A stretch of DNA of 22,071 nt from CAYZMH01 sp964479445 (GCA_964479445.1 CAYZMH010000063.1:1-22071); one strand, 5' to 3'. Shown: positions 8,001 through 16,513, counted from the stretch's first letter. Program-made: numbers and translations. The notes: a model not told the origin generated them from the letters alone.

Positions 8001-9648
8001 CTGGTCATTGCACAGCTCGGGCGACAGGCTCTGGTTGGGAACCGATTGCGGCCTGGGCCTGGTGGAAAACGGTAGGTTCAACCAGGTGGAGATCCATCCG
8101 TTCCCCGAGAACACTGTGATCAAGGATATCGAAGAAGCCCGCAATCCTCAATACCTCTGGGTGGGCACAAACAATGGTTTCTGTTATTACAATACTGCTG
8201 CCCAGGAGATCGAGTTCAGGGTAGACACCAAAGACGGGTTGAGCGGGGATGAGATCACCTCTGCCGGACTCTTCCTGGACAATAACGACCTGCTGTGGGT
8301 GGGAACCTATCACGGGATCTCCAACTTCAACATCCGCGCCAAGTCCTTTCGCTCTTACGCTCCCGTGTGTTACATAGAAAACATACTGCTCAACGGGGAA
8401 GAGATCAGTGCCTCCTCGGGCAGCGTATTCAGGCACAACCAGAATAATTTTGTTTTCGAAATCTCGGCCCTCTCATTTGCCGATGAAAAATCGGTGGAGT
8501 ATGAATTTTACTTACGCGGAACGGGCAATAACTACAGCTCCTATCACCGTGGCAAAGAGTTTAAGGCTTACTACAATAACCTGCCGGCCGGTCATTACGA
8601 ATTCATCTATAAAGCCAAAGGCAAAAATAACATATGGGGATATGCCGAGAAGTATGAATTCACCATTCGCAAGGCATGGTATGATACCTGGATCTTCATG
8701 ATCACCCTGGCGCTGGTTCTTGTTCTGCTAACCTACCTCTTTTACAGGATCCGCCTGCGTGCAATCAATGCCCAGAAAGTGCGCCTGGAAAAACAGGTGA
8801 GGGAACGAACCCATGAGCTGGAGGAGGCGAATTCGGAGATCGAGGCACAGCGGGACCTGGCCACCGAGCAACGGGACAAAATAGCAGCCCAGCAGAAATC
8901 GATCATGGACAGCATTCACTATGCCCGGAGAATACAAAGATCGCTGTTGCCCTCTGCCCGCGTGCTGGATCGTTTATTGCCGGAACACTTCATCCTTTTC
9001 AAACCCAGGGACATTGTAAGCGGAGACTTTTACTGGGCAGCCGAAAACAACGGGGACATCTACTTTACTGCGGCCGACTGCACCGGTCATGGTGTTCCCG
9101 GTGCATTTATGAGTATGCTGGGCATGGCATTCCTGAACGATATAGTCAACAAGTTCAAGGATATTGAACCCAATGAGATCCTGAACAGGTTGCGGGATCA
9201 TATCATAGAAACCCTGCACCAGGAGGGAAAATCGAGCATCACCAAAGACGGCATGGATATGGTGATGTGCAAAATCGATAAGCAAAAAACAACCCTCCGG
9301 TATGCATGCGCCAACAATCCGCTCTATCTTATTCGGAACGGGGAGCTGCTGGAAACCAAGGGAGAAAAGATGCCGGTAGCCATCCATGATAACATGGAGC
9401 CCTTCCAGTTGCATACAATTAAGATCATGCCGGGTGATACGGTATATATCTTTTCCGATGGATATGCCGACCAGTTTGGTGGGCCCGCGGGAAAGAAATT
9501 TATGTATAAACGGCTTCGTGAGCAGTTCCTCTCCCTGCAGGATCAACCTATGAAATCGCAGGGAGAGATCCTTGAACAGACCATCGTTGAATGGAAAGGA
9601 ACCACTCAGCAGATCGACGATATTGTCGTTATAGGAATAAAATTCTGA
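5008..9648 (+). CDS. Transmembrane sensor: two solute-binding domains, beta-propeller, Y_Y_Y, SpoIIE phosphatase
   Basis: A 1546-residue protein. Residues 1-22 are a signal peptide. About 26-260 and 282-510 are two tandem periplasmic solute-binding (SBP_bac_3) domains, each opening with LEEIKRSGTIYVAF or LDEIRASGKLIVAL and sharing a YTP...DI.C....P..WR pattern, so they probably arose by duplication. About 533-1110 is a two-component-regulator propeller with at least ten IWFGT/LWVGT-G type blades. About 1117-1222 is a Y_Y_Y domain. One membrane helix lies at about 1228-1249, a coiled coil at about 1252-1298, and a PP2C-type SpoIIE phosphatase from SIHYARRIQRSLLPS at about 1301 to the end. The metal-binding aspartates are present in SGDFYW, AADCTGHG, SDGYAD and QIDDIVV. 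Inference: periplasmic ligand or surface input controls dephosphorylation of a cytoplasmic STAS or similar substrate. No such partner is nearby. Intact and in frame throughout. Confidence 0.92.
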   Translation: MQLKKVTLLVSLILLVAVSLQARSLEEIKRSGTIYVAFTSDDLRNINYPLALEFARYLNVELVEVEITWEEAFQKDGVIPAGVETDPSISYTPDALKKADIICSTFTILPWRKKLFGFAETLHSAELLMISKEEEQPRDFDVLRDKRIAFQRSTTFEKNLNSINEELDGSIQLVPTRTGAEAQELLTAGEVYGIVLDADAALNFNLRNGSNYKIAFPISEVSRTAWAVEKNNRLKQEVESFFETIASNGVLDEIFYNQFETRYSSYLEKIHRNLRYERNVRDLDEIRASGKLIVALRERSFIYKEDGQKQFMHALAEEFADYLGVSLEIIITPYFSKYWETQSGEVERDSAYTPEWFRYFDIACEVFAPLEWRLKKIDMVPVYPSEYAVIAHRDTRITSISDLKNLQGVTGEETVYEDILRRENIDNYYYEKVNNFIPEVQKGNADYTIIYNAFYELSEYPELEVKINLGELDVSWGIRKDQPELKKEISRFIGESSEKGLINILLKALQGNTLQAPEAYISSYYESFQTGQLPYVNYGADDGLPQEDIFSIFQDRRGYIWFGTNSGAVRYNGREMVVFDQEQGLPNNSVRDIRQDSTGHFYFATTDGVAVFRNDTVEETLFSGVSFRKIFIDSGNNKWLLGDDGVYLVSRDKILRSLNAEFSELPAQVFNLTEAPRSGIIYLATSAGIFSLDPEKNELQHYPMNDCFSVHIDVNDSIWYSTKTGLYISELGEMKQHPGRFSRYNLNQRLHFPTGIISDITTNKYGSVWLVTDSRIFQVISTDQSPIAYEQEIGIRNNKIHSFLIDREDNIWIGFSGGLQRLTNRKGLRNFYPNTINSYIYSIFQDSLERLWITSNNGVFYFADALHSLPGNVPDNREQIGTRLPGGNILLVHSGGFREIDPRSLRTVRRNRFPQLSLPPENMFISSNNAIFLMTGINGTIYYFPRFNSQPVILNNKFTSNIFQLTEYQGEVIGGNSDGIVRFNGKTFERVSSVNCNIWSLHSSGDRLWLGTDCGLGLVENGRFNQVEIHPFPENTVIKDIEEARNPQYLWVGTNNGFCYYNTAAQEIEFRVDTKDGLSGDEITSAGLFLDNNDLLWVGTYHGISNFNIRAKSFRSYAPVCYIENILLNGEEISASSGSVFRHNQNNFVFEISALSFADEKSVEYEFYLRGTGNNYSSYHRGKEFKAYYNNLPAGHYEFIYKAKGKNNIWGYAEKYEFTIRKAWYDTWIFMITLALVLVLLTYLFYRIRLRAINAQKVRLEKQVRERTHELEEANSEIEAQRDLATEQRDKIAAQQKSIMDSIHYARRIQRSLLPSARVLDRLLPEHFILFKPRDIVSGDFYWAAENNGDIYFTAADCTGHGVPGAFMSMLGMAFLNDIVNKFKDIEPNEILNRLRDHIIETLHQEGKSSITKDGMDMVMCKIDKQKTTLRYACANNPLYLIRNGELLETKGEKMPVAIHDNMEPFQLHTIKIMPGDTVYIFSDGYADQFGGPAGKKFMYKRLREQFLSLQDQPMKSQGEILEQTIVEWKGTTQQIDDIVVIGIKF

Positions 9649-9665
9649 TTTTGCCTGCAATGTTG

Positions 9666-9673
9666 TAACTTTT
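9666..9673 (+). promoter_or_regulatory. Candidate -7 element for the outer-membrane barrel gene
   Basis: TAACTTTT matches the Bacteroidota -7 consensus TAnnTTTG except at the last base. The only nearby TTTG (9650-9653) is just 12 bases upstream, closer than usual, so the -33 element is uncertain. It would give a leader of about 40 bases for the gene at 9719. Confidence 0.3.
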
Positions 9674-9718
9674 TCATACCCCTGTCCGTCATACAGACGA
9701 ACCATAAAACAAGGCATT

Positions 9719-10657
9719 ATGAGAAAAATTATAGCAGTGTTGATTGCAGGTTTTACACTCTTTTCACTGCATGCACAAAACGATTCCATTCCATTGCCCG
9801 AAGAGATCGACAAGATTGAGACACCCGAAAAGACCCAGGTGAGTTTCGGTTCCAATGAAGTCCTGATCATCGAGGAGAATGGAGATACCACCCGCGTAAA
9901 ACTCGGGAAAAAAGGTCTGAGCATCGTGGAGAGCGAGGATGGTACTTCCATCAACGTAATCGAAATGGATACACTGATCAATAAAGAGCAAGAGAAAGAG
10001 ATCGTCAAGCGGAAAAAACCAAGCAAGTTCAAGCCGCACTTTGCCGGTATCGAACTGGGACTGAACAACTATGTCAACCCCGATTTCTCCTTCACCCTTC
10101 CCAACGACCAGCGCTATATGGATCTGAACACCGGTAAATCCTGGAATTTCAATATTAATTTTATTGAGTACGGACTTGCCCTGGGAACGCAGTATGCAGG
10201 CATTGTCACCGGAATGGGGTTCGAATGGAACAATTACGTGTTCGATAACCAGAGTTCAATCCGGAAGGACGAAAACGGTGACATAGTTGAGTTCGTTCCG
10301 GAATATTCCTCAACCATCACCAAGAGCAAACTCAATACCACCTATCTCACCGCCCCCCTGTTGCTGGAGTTCCAGATCCCTGCCGGGAAAAAACCCGTTC
10401 ACATTTCAGCAGGGGTGATCGGGGGAGTTAAACTGCATTCCAACACCAAGATCAAATACACCGAAAACGGGAACAAGCAAAAGGTGAAAGACAAAGGGGA
10501 TTACAACCTCTCCCCGCTACGCTATGGTGCCACGTTCCGCATCGGCTACAGGGCTCTGAATATTTATGCCAATTACTACCTGACTCCTTTGTTTGAGAAC
10601 GAAAGGGGTCCGGAATTGTACCCCCTGAACATAGGGCTTTGCCTGATCCCATTCTAG
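9719..10657 (+). CDS. Outer-membrane beta-barrel protein
   Basis: A 312-residue protein. A signal peptide (MRKIIAVLIAGFTLFSLHAQ) is followed by about 85 residues of charged, low-hydrophobicity periplasmic sequence with NEVLIIEENGDTTRVKLGKK, then from about residue 106 alternating beta strands such as HFAGIELGLNNYV, SWNFNINFIEYGLAL, GIVTGMGFEWNNYVF, TTYLTAPLLLEFQI and RYGATFRIGYRALNIYANYYL. The protein ends LNIGLCLIPF; a terminal aromatic is usual for outer-membrane barrels. This is the general PorT/OMP_b-brl_2 type widespread in Bacteroidota, where such genes often follow signalling genes. It starts 70 bases after the SpoIIE sensor and may be cotranscribed or have its own promoter. No ligand or enzymatic role can be assigned. 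Confidence 0.82.
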   Translation: MRKIIAVLIAGFTLFSLHAQNDSIPLPEEIDKIETPEKTQVSFGSNEVLIIEENGDTTRVKLGKKGLSIVESEDGTSINVIEMDTLINKEQEKEIVKRKKPSKFKPHFAGIELGLNNYVNPDFSFTLPNDQRYMDLNTGKSWNFNINFIEYGLALGTQYAGIVTGMGFEWNNYVFDNQSSIRKDENGDIVEFVPEYSSTITKSKLNTTYLTAPLLLEFQIPAGKKPVHISAGVIGGVKLHSNTKIKYTENGNKQKVKDKGDYNLSPLRYGATFRIGYRALNIYANYYLTPLFENERGPELYPLNIGLCLIPF

Positions 10658-10660
10658 TAT

Positions 10661-10677
10661 AAAACCCACCGGGTTTT
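10661..10677 (+). terminator. Short AT-flanked hairpin after the barrel gene
   Basis: AAAACCC (10661-10667) pairs with GGGTTTT (10671-10677) around a 3-base loop, followed by one more T. It starts 4 bases after the TAG stop. It is small, and may act together with the GC-rich hairpin just downstream. Confidence 0.4.
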
Positions 10678-10680
10678 TCA

Positions 10681-10715
10681 ACCGGCCTGCGACTACTGCC
10701 GCAGGCCGGTTTCTT
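10681..10715 (+). terminator. GC-rich terminator hairpin after the barrel gene
   Basis: A perfect 11-base stem (ACCGGCCTGCG, 10681-10691; CGCAGGCCGGT, 10700-10710) with an 8-base loop is followed by a short TTCTT tract. It separates the SpoIIE sensor/barrel pair from the histidine kinase. Confidence 0.7.
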
Positions 10716-10812
10716 ATGTGGAAACCTTTTCTTTAATATTATTTAACGAACCATTTACCCTTGTCGTTAAGGTATTGATTACTTTCGCTGCAATGATCAG
10801 TGCTTACAGCAG

Positions 10813-13017
10813 ATGAAAAAAACCCTTCGTAGCAAACTGCTTGCATGGTTTCTGAGTTTCTCAGTCATCGTGGTTACTCTTTTCCTGGCGGCAAATTCCC
10901 TGTACATTCAACAAAAAACCAAAATTTCAGAGATTGTAACCAGCATCTACAATCTTCACCTGGATGTACAGAAAGACTTCAATGTTACCGATGCCTTCTT
11001 TAACTATGAAGCAAACAACGTAGACTTCTTTGAGACAAAGCGGAGCCGGTTTATTGTGGCTCATAACAAAAACATGGATCAGATCAACCACAAGATCAAC
11101 GAACTTGCCGGATCATCGGTGGTCAGCCGGATAGAGGTAAACACCTCCCTTGACAGCCTGAAGGGTGTGCTCAACAACTATGTTCTTGTATTTGATCAGC
11201 TGGTGGATCTCACCCTGGAGCGTGGTTTTAAAGATTATGGACTCGTCGGGGATATGCGCAACTACATACACAAACTGGAAGAGTATTCGGAACTGGATCA
11301 AACCTATGTTCTGGGGTTACGCCGTCATGAAAAGGACTACATCATCCGCAACGAGGAACAGTATGTAGATAAACTCAACAACCTCGCAGGGGAGTTTCTC
11401 CTGGCCATTGAAAATGACCGGATGATCCCGAGGGCCAGGAAAGATACGATCACACAGACGCTCAACAACTACCTCCTGGAGTTCAATAAGCTGGTGGAGC
11501 TGGATAAACGTATAGGTTTAAGAGCCCCCAACGAAGGAATGAAGCAACAGCTGGACCAGCTAGAGGCAGGTATCGAATCGATGTTCAACCGTATCATTTC
11601 CCACGCGGAAGTCAGAAAAGGAGTGCTGTTTCGTTTCCTGGAAGTCTTTTACGGGGTCTTTTTCCTGGCATTCCTGGTGATCAGTGTACTGCTCAGTCAG
11701 GCTATCTCCAGGCGCATCTCCGCTCCCCTTTCCATGCTTACCAACCATATCAAGCAACTTTCCAGGAAAAACCTTGAGCTGGATGAGTCACTGGGCGAAA
11801 GTTTCCGGGACTATGAAACCTCGATCCTCTACCAGGAGTTCCGCCTCCTGATCGAACAGGTGAGACTGGAGCAGGAAGATCTTAAAAAAGTGCAGGATGC
11901 ACTGATCGAGAACGAGGAAAAATACCGTCAGCTCGCGGAGCACCTGCCACAGGGTGTCTTTGAAACCGATCAGTTCGGAAACCTCTCGTATGTTAACAGT
12001 ACCTGGATGGACACCTTCCAGTATTCCAGGGATGATATTGAAAACGGACTAAATATCATTAATATTCTTAAAGCAGAGGCAGGTCCGTTAACACTGGGCG
12101 ATGAATCCCGCGGCTCCAAAGAGTACACAGCCGTAAGGCAGGATGAGACCACCTTCCCGGCCATTGTCTACACCAACAAGATCAACCGGGAAAATAAACT
12201 GATCGGGTTCCGCGGAGCGATCATTGACATCACGGAGCGGAAGCACAGGATGGACCGGTTGGTGGAGGAGAAGGAGCGTGCGGAACAATCCGATCGCCTG
12301 AAATCCGCCTTCCTGGCCAACATGTCCCACGAAATCCGTACCCCGATGAATGCCATCATCGGCTTCTCGAACCTGTTGAACAGCAAAGACATCTCCGAAG
12401 AGGAGAAAGGTGAATACCTGATGCATATTCAATCCAGCGGTCAGCACCTGCTGAATCTTATCGATGACATTATCGATATTGCCCGCATGGAGGCCGGCGA
12501 AATGAACATCCGAAAACAACACTTCCTGGTCCGCGAGATTTTCGAAGAACTCCATTTCACCACCAGGGAGCAGATCCGTCTCCAGGAGAAAAAAGAGCTG
12601 GAAATTCGATTTACAATTCCGGGGGAACACAACGATATCACCATCGTTTCCGACCCCTTCCGGCTGAGGCAGATCCTGGCCAACCTGCTGAACAACGCCG
12701 TGAAATTCACCAACTCGGGACACATTGAATATGGCTTCAGGTTACTTGATCCCAACTACGTTGAGTTTTACGTGGAGGATACCGGCATCGGGATGGGAAA
12801 AACGGAACAAACCGATGCATTTGACCGTTTCGTTCAACTCCGCAGGGGACAGAATATCAAGCAGGGCGGTACCGGACTGGGGCTCTCCATCTGCAACAAC
12901 CTGGTCCGGTTATTGGGCGGAAAGATCCGGGTGGATTCGGAAATCGGCAGGGGTTCTACCTTCCGGTTTACCATCCATTCGGAAGAGACACTGAACGTGG
13001 ATTTCCCGAAGACCTGA
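10813..13017 (+). CDS. Membrane-bound PAS-domain sensor histidine kinase
   Basis: A 734-residue protein. A first membrane helix (about 10-30) is followed by a mostly helical periplasmic region of about 240 residues, a second helix (about 273-298) and a HAMP-like linker with RRISAPLSMLTNHIKQLS. A coiled coil follows, then a PAS domain (about 366-480, EEKYRQLAEHLPQGVFETD to IIDITERK), a HisKA domain with FLANMSHEIRTPMN (phosphoacceptor His506) and a HATPase domain (N box NLLNNAVKF, G1 EDTGIGMG, F box FDRFVQ, G2 GGTGLGLSIC). No receiver domain is attached and no response regulator gene is in the window, so it is an orphan here. The helical periplasmic region resembles four-helix-bundle sensors; the ligand is unknown. 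TACTTTCG at 10780-10787 is a weak candidate -7 element. The gene starts 98 bases after a terminator, so it is probably transcribed alone. Confidence 0.93.
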   Translation: MKKTLRSKLLAWFLSFSVIVVTLFLAANSLYIQQKTKISEIVTSIYNLHLDVQKDFNVTDAFFNYEANNVDFFETKRSRFIVAHNKNMDQINHKINELAGSSVVSRIEVNTSLDSLKGVLNNYVLVFDQLVDLTLERGFKDYGLVGDMRNYIHKLEEYSELDQTYVLGLRRHEKDYIIRNEEQYVDKLNNLAGEFLLAIENDRMIPRARKDTITQTLNNYLLEFNKLVELDKRIGLRAPNEGMKQQLDQLEAGIESMFNRIISHAEVRKGVLFRFLEVFYGVFFLAFLVISVLLSQAISRRISAPLSMLTNHIKQLSRKNLELDESLGESFRDYETSILYQEFRLLIEQVRLEQEDLKKVQDALIENEEKYRQLAEHLPQGVFETDQFGNLSYVNSTWMDTFQYSRDDIENGLNIINILKAEAGPLTLGDESRGSKEYTAVRQDETTFPAIVYTNKINRENKLIGFRGAIIDITERKHRMDRLVEEKERAEQSDRLKSAFLANMSHEIRTPMNAIIGFSNLLNSKDISEEEKGEYLMHIQSSGQHLLNLIDDIIDIARMEAGEMNIRKQHFLVREIFEELHFTTREQIRLQEKKELEIRFTIPGEHNDITIVSDPFRLRQILANLLNNAVKFTNSGHIEYGFRLLDPNYVEFYVEDTGIGMGKTEQTDAFDRFVQLRRGQNIKQGGTGLGLSICNNLVRLLGGKIRVDSEIGRGSTFRFTIHSEETLNVDFPKT

Positions 13018-13090
13018 ACCACCGGTTGGCGGAACATAGCGCTGCTCAAATTATTTTCTTTTCCATCAAAAAGGATCGCTGTATAAATAT

Positions 13091-13098
13091 TACCTTTA
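13091..13098 (+). promoter_or_regulatory. Candidate -7 element for the pepE operon
   Basis: TACCTTTA fits the Bacteroidota TAnnTTTG consensus with one mismatch at the last base. It sits 29 bases before the ATG at 13128, in the 110-base gap after the histidine kinase. A matching -33 element is not evident. Confidence 0.35.
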
Positions 13099-13127
13099 CG
13101 GATCTAACATCATCAAATTTGAGCACT

Positions 13128-13832
13128 ATGAGACTACTTCTTATCAGCAACTCCACCATGGCCGGAGAAGCATACCTGGATTATCCGAAGCATGAAATCA
13201 AAAATTTCCTGGGAGAAAAACCGGTTAAAGCCCTTTTCATCCCTTATGCAGGAGTTACTTTCTCTTTTGACGATTATGAGAAAAAGGTGAAAGAGCGGTT
13301 TAACGAGGTGGGACATGATGTGGTCTCCATTCACACCTTCGGCGACCCGGTCCGTGCAGTGAGAGAGGCAGAAGCCATTGTAGTGGGTGGCGGCAATACC
13401 TGGCAACTGGTCAAAATGATTCATGATGACCGGCTCATTGAAGCGGTTCGTGAAAAAGTTATGCACGGAACGCCCTATATCGGGTGGAGTGCCGGATCCA
13501 ACGTGGCATGTCCGACCATCAAAACCACCAATGACATGCCCATCAGTGAACCGGATAGTTTCCGGGCCTTCGACCTGGTGCGTTTCCAGATCAATCCGCA
13601 CTACCTGGATGCAAACCCCGACTTTCATGCCGGGGAGACCCGCCAGGACCGGATCATGGAGTTTCTCCATGTAAACCGGGATACAACGGTTCTGGGATTA
13701 CGTGAAGGATGCATGTTCCGTATACAAGACGATAATATCTCACTGATCGGCAAGAAATCCGTGCGGGTTTTTCAATTCGGCAACGATCCCTACGAGATCG
13801 AACCGGGAGGTGACCTGAGCGCATTTCTTTAA
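13128..13832 (+). CDS. pepE: Peptidase E (alpha-aspartyl dipeptidase), family S51
   Basis: A 234-residue cytoplasmic serine peptidase that cleaves dipeptides with N-terminal aspartate. The sequence carries the S51 hallmarks: MRLLLISNSTMAGEAYLDYP at the start, VVGGGNTWQL, then the nucleophile elbow GWSAGSN with Ser121, TNDMPI with Asp136, and QINPHYLD with His158. These sit one residue later than the Ser120, Asp135 and His157 triad reported for the enteric enzyme, and the length (about 230) is normal. A TTG-initiated extension to 13026 exists in frame, but it adds sequence unlike the family, so the ATG at 13128 is preferred. It heads a probable three-gene operon with an AsmA-like gene (26 bases downstream) and a histidine kinase. 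Role: turnover of isoaspartate-free Asp-X dipeptides in the cytoplasm. Confidence 0.93.
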   Translation: MRLLLISNSTMAGEAYLDYPKHEIKNFLGEKPVKALFIPYAGVTFSFDDYEKKVKERFNEVGHDVVSIHTFGDPVRAVREAEAIVVGGGNTWQLVKMIHDDRLIEAVREKVMHGTPYIGWSAGSNVACPTIKTTNDMPISEPDSFRAFDLVRFQINPHYLDANPDFHAGETRQDRIMEFLHVNRDTTVLGLREGCMFRIQDDNISLIGKKSVRVFQFGNDPYEIEPGGDLSAFL

Positions 13833-13858
13833 TCCACCCCTTTTATCCTCCCCTACCG

Positions 13859-16513
13859 GTGAAACGCCTGCGCCATATCATCGAATACCTGGCAGCATTT
13901 GCTATCATCACCCTGCTGCTTTTCGCCATCGCCAGTGTGGTGGTCATAAGGTTCTATGGTCCGGAACTAAAGGATTACACAACCCGCATGATCAACGAGC
14001 AACTGGATACCAAAGTATATGCCGAGCAGGCGGGTATCAGCATTTTCCGCAAGTTCCCCTATACCTCGGTTGTCTTCAGGAATGTTACAGCCTGGTCGGG
14101 GCATGGCTTCAACCGGGAGGATATCACGGAGGTTTCTCCCGACACCCTTTTTTCGGCAGAATCGCTTTCCCTGCAATTTCACCTGCTGGACCTGCTTCGC
14201 AAACGATATCGTGTAAAAAACCTGCAGGCTTCCAACGGTACGTTGCGATTGCTGAGGGATAAAGAGGGGAAGGGAAATTACACCCTGTTCCGCTCGAAGC
14301 AGTCAGACACCGCCCGGCTTTTCCTGGATCTGAAAGGCATGGAGATGAATGATTTCTCATGCCTCTATATCAACAGGGCCAAAGAGATGCGGGTACATCT
14401 TACCCTGAACCAATTCAGGTTAGACGGGGAGATCATGGATGTCAATTACCGGCTCAGTGCCGAAATTAAAGCCTATTTGCATACCATCGATAATGGCGGT
14501 ATCAATTATACCCGCAATCAGCCATTCCGGGGTTCTGTCTCGTTCCGGGTACGCGACCGCCGGTTCACCATCCAGAAAGGAGCGCTGGAGCTGGGTGAGA
14601 TCCATACCAACACATCGGGAAGCATTACCCTGCTGGAGAAGGAGGGAGCAGATCTGGATCTTCACTTTGCTGCCCGGAAGATAGCAATACCGTGGGTCCT
14701 TGACCTGGTGGCCGAAACAAGGGGAACCGCGGTGGACGGCATCGGGGTATCGGGAACGCTTGATGTGGAAGCCCGTGCAAAGGGTATTACCAGCTCAACC
14801 ACCCATCCCGCCATTGATGCGGAATTCAGGGCTGACCGGCTGGAGCTGAATGCTGACCGGCTTCCGTTCCGTGTTAATGAACTCTCCCTGTCGGGAACCT
14901 ATGACAATGGGAATAACCATCATCCCGGGACCAGCAGGCTGACCATTGATCGTTTCAGGGCAGACGCCGGGTCAAGCGCCCTTTCGGGAACCATGGTGGT
15001 AGAAAACTTTCTTAAACCCCGGTTCCGTGTAAACGCAAATGGGGAGATCGCAGCAAGTGATATGATTGCCTGGAGCGGTATCTCTTCCCTCGGGGATGTG
15101 GAAGGGTCGCTACAGCCGGAAATCACCCTGACGGGCCGGCTGGAGAGTAGCCCGCAGAAGGAGCGCAGCCTGGTTTTTCAGCCCGGCGGGAGCATTCAAT
15201 TCACGGATATGGGATTCCTCGCAGGAGAAGAGGAGCTGGAGGTGTCGGGCGTGACGGGACGCATGGTCATGGCAGAAGAGCGATGGAGCTGGGATTTGAA
15301 AGGGAACTCGGGGGAGTCGGATTTCAGGATCACCGGCAGCAGTGAGGATTTGCTGAATCACCTGTTCGGACAGGAGGAATCGCTTTACCTGTATACAAAT
15401 CTGCAGAGCGGGTATCTCGATCTGGATCCGCTGCTGGCCGGACTGAAAGAGGCGGGGAGCGGTGAGGGATGGTCGGGATTACCTGAGCAGCTGAGGGTGC
15501 GCCTGGGGATATCGGTAGACCGGCTGGAGCGCAAGAAATTTCTCGCCGGGAAGGTCAGGGGATCCCTTTTTTACAGCCACCCGAACCTGGTGGTGGATTC
15601 ACTTTCCATGGAGGCCCTGTCGGGCCGTATTTCGGGGAGACTTGGGATGTTTGACCTGGACAGCCCCCGACCCAGCGTGAGCCTGACCTCGCAGGTGGCA
15701 AACCTTGATATCGAGCAACTCTTCCGGTCCTTTTCCAATTTCGGACAGGATTTTATCACCGAACGGAACATCCGGGGCTCTTTGACAGGCCGTTCCCAGT
15801 TCAGTGCAACCCTGGATGAACAGTTTAAAATCCGGAGCCGGGATATCGTTTCGGAAAACAGTATTTCGATTAAATCGGGGGCACTGATCGACTTTGAACC
15901 TCTTATGGAGGTCTCCGATTTTCTGAAGATCGAACCGATGAACCGGGTGAGGTTTTCACGGCTGGAAAATGAAATCATCATCCGGGACAGCGAGATCGTA
16001 ATTCCTGAGATGGACATCCGTTCATCGGTCATGAACCTCAGGGCTTCAGGTGTACACCGCTTTGATAAAACCTACACCTATAACCTGGCCCTTAAGCTGT
16101 CGGAAATCCTTTTCCGGAAAGCACAGGCCAATACCGACCGGGAGTTCAGGGTGGCCCTGGACGAGGAGGACGGACGCACCCTGTTTCTGCGGATGGAGGA
16201 CGACGGTGGGGGCATGGAGGTGAGTTATGACCGGGAGAAGGCCATGAAAAAGATCAAATCGGACCTGAAGCAGGAGAAGGACGAGTTGAAAAAGGTCCTC
16301 AACGAGGAGTTTGGCCTCTATGAGGATGAACAGGAGAAACTGCACCATGAGAAGGAAGAAAAGGGACCGGCTGTGCGGTTTGAATTCCAGGGGGAATCTG
16401 AACCGGATACCGTGAAAAAAGAGGCGGAAGAAAAGAGGCGGTGGTGGCAACGCAGAAGAAAAAAAGATACTAAACCGGATTTCAGGATCGTTATTGACGA
16501 GGAAGACATCTGA
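13859..16513 (+). CDS. AsmA-like inner-membrane/periplasmic protein
   Basis: An 884-residue protein starting with GTG. A single membrane anchor (about residues 8-32) is followed by the AsmA-type opening: LDTKVYAEQAGISIFRKFPY, then FRNVTAWSG and FSAESLSLQFHLLDLL. The long middle is made of repeated beta strands (LDLHFAARKI, SLTSQVANLDI), and the AsmA C-terminal region lies at about 640-780 (IRGSLTGRSQF to TYNLALKLSEI). AsmA relatives form elongated periplasmic beta-grooves thought to carry or balance phospholipids between the membranes. From about residue 790 the protein changes to a highly charged, partly coiled-coil tail (KKIKSDLKQEKDELKKVL, later EEKRRWWQRRRKKD), an add-on of about 95 residues with no recognised domain. 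It lies 26 bases after pepE and 17 before the kinase, on the same strand. Family is firm; substrate is unknown. Confidence 0.87.
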   Translation: MKRLRHIIEYLAAFAIITLLLFAIASVVVIRFYGPELKDYTTRMINEQLDTKVYAEQAGISIFRKFPYTSVVFRNVTAWSGHGFNREDITEVSPDTLFSAESLSLQFHLLDLLRKRYRVKNLQASNGTLRLLRDKEGKGNYTLFRSKQSDTARLFLDLKGMEMNDFSCLYINRAKEMRVHLTLNQFRLDGEIMDVNYRLSAEIKAYLHTIDNGGINYTRNQPFRGSVSFRVRDRRFTIQKGALELGEIHTNTSGSITLLEKEGADLDLHFAARKIAIPWVLDLVAETRGTAVDGIGVSGTLDVEARAKGITSSTTHPAIDAEFRADRLELNADRLPFRVNELSLSGTYDNGNNHHPGTSRLTIDRFRADAGSSALSGTMVVENFLKPRFRVNANGEIAASDMIAWSGISSLGDVEGSLQPEITLTGRLESSPQKERSLVFQPGGSIQFTDMGFLAGEEELEVSGVTGRMVMAEERWSWDLKGNSGESDFRITGSSEDLLNHLFGQEESLYLYTNLQSGYLDLDPLLAGLKEAGSGEGWSGLPEQLRVRLGISVDRLERKKFLAGKVRGSLFYSHPNLVVDSLSMEALSGRISGRLGMFDLDSPRPSVSLTSQVANLDIEQLFRSFSNFGQDFITERNIRGSLTGRSQFSATLDEQFKIRSRDIVSENSISIKSGALIDFEPLMEVSDFLKIEPMNRVRFSRLENEIIIRDSEIVIPEMDIRSSVMNLRASGVHRFDKTYTYNLALKLSEILFRKAQANTDREFRVALDEEDGRTLFLRMEDDGGGMEVSYDREKAMKKIKSDLKQEKDELKKVLNEEFGLYEDEQEKLHHEKEEKGPAVRFEFQGESEPDTVKKEAEEKRRWWQRRRKKDTKPDFRIVIDEEDI

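Noticed and set aside
8974..10068. 364-codon open frame on the minus strand across the SpoIIE domain and the barrel gene
   Set aside because: It lies antisense to two well-supported genes, spans their boundary, and its translation is Ser/Phe-rich low-complexity sequence with no domain.
10780..10787. TACTTTCG as a promoter for the PAS kinase gene
   Set aside because: One mismatch in the -7 element, and the nearest TTG (10761) is only 16 bases away; too weak to list as a feature.
12088..12723. 211-codon open frame on the minus strand inside the PAS kinase gene
   Set aside because: Antisense to the PAS, HisKA and HATPase region of a clear kinase; no family features.
13026..13127. Longer pepE starting at a TTG
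   Set aside because: The added 34 residues have no counterpart in the family, and the ATG at 13128 gives the standard N-terminus and catalytic numbering.
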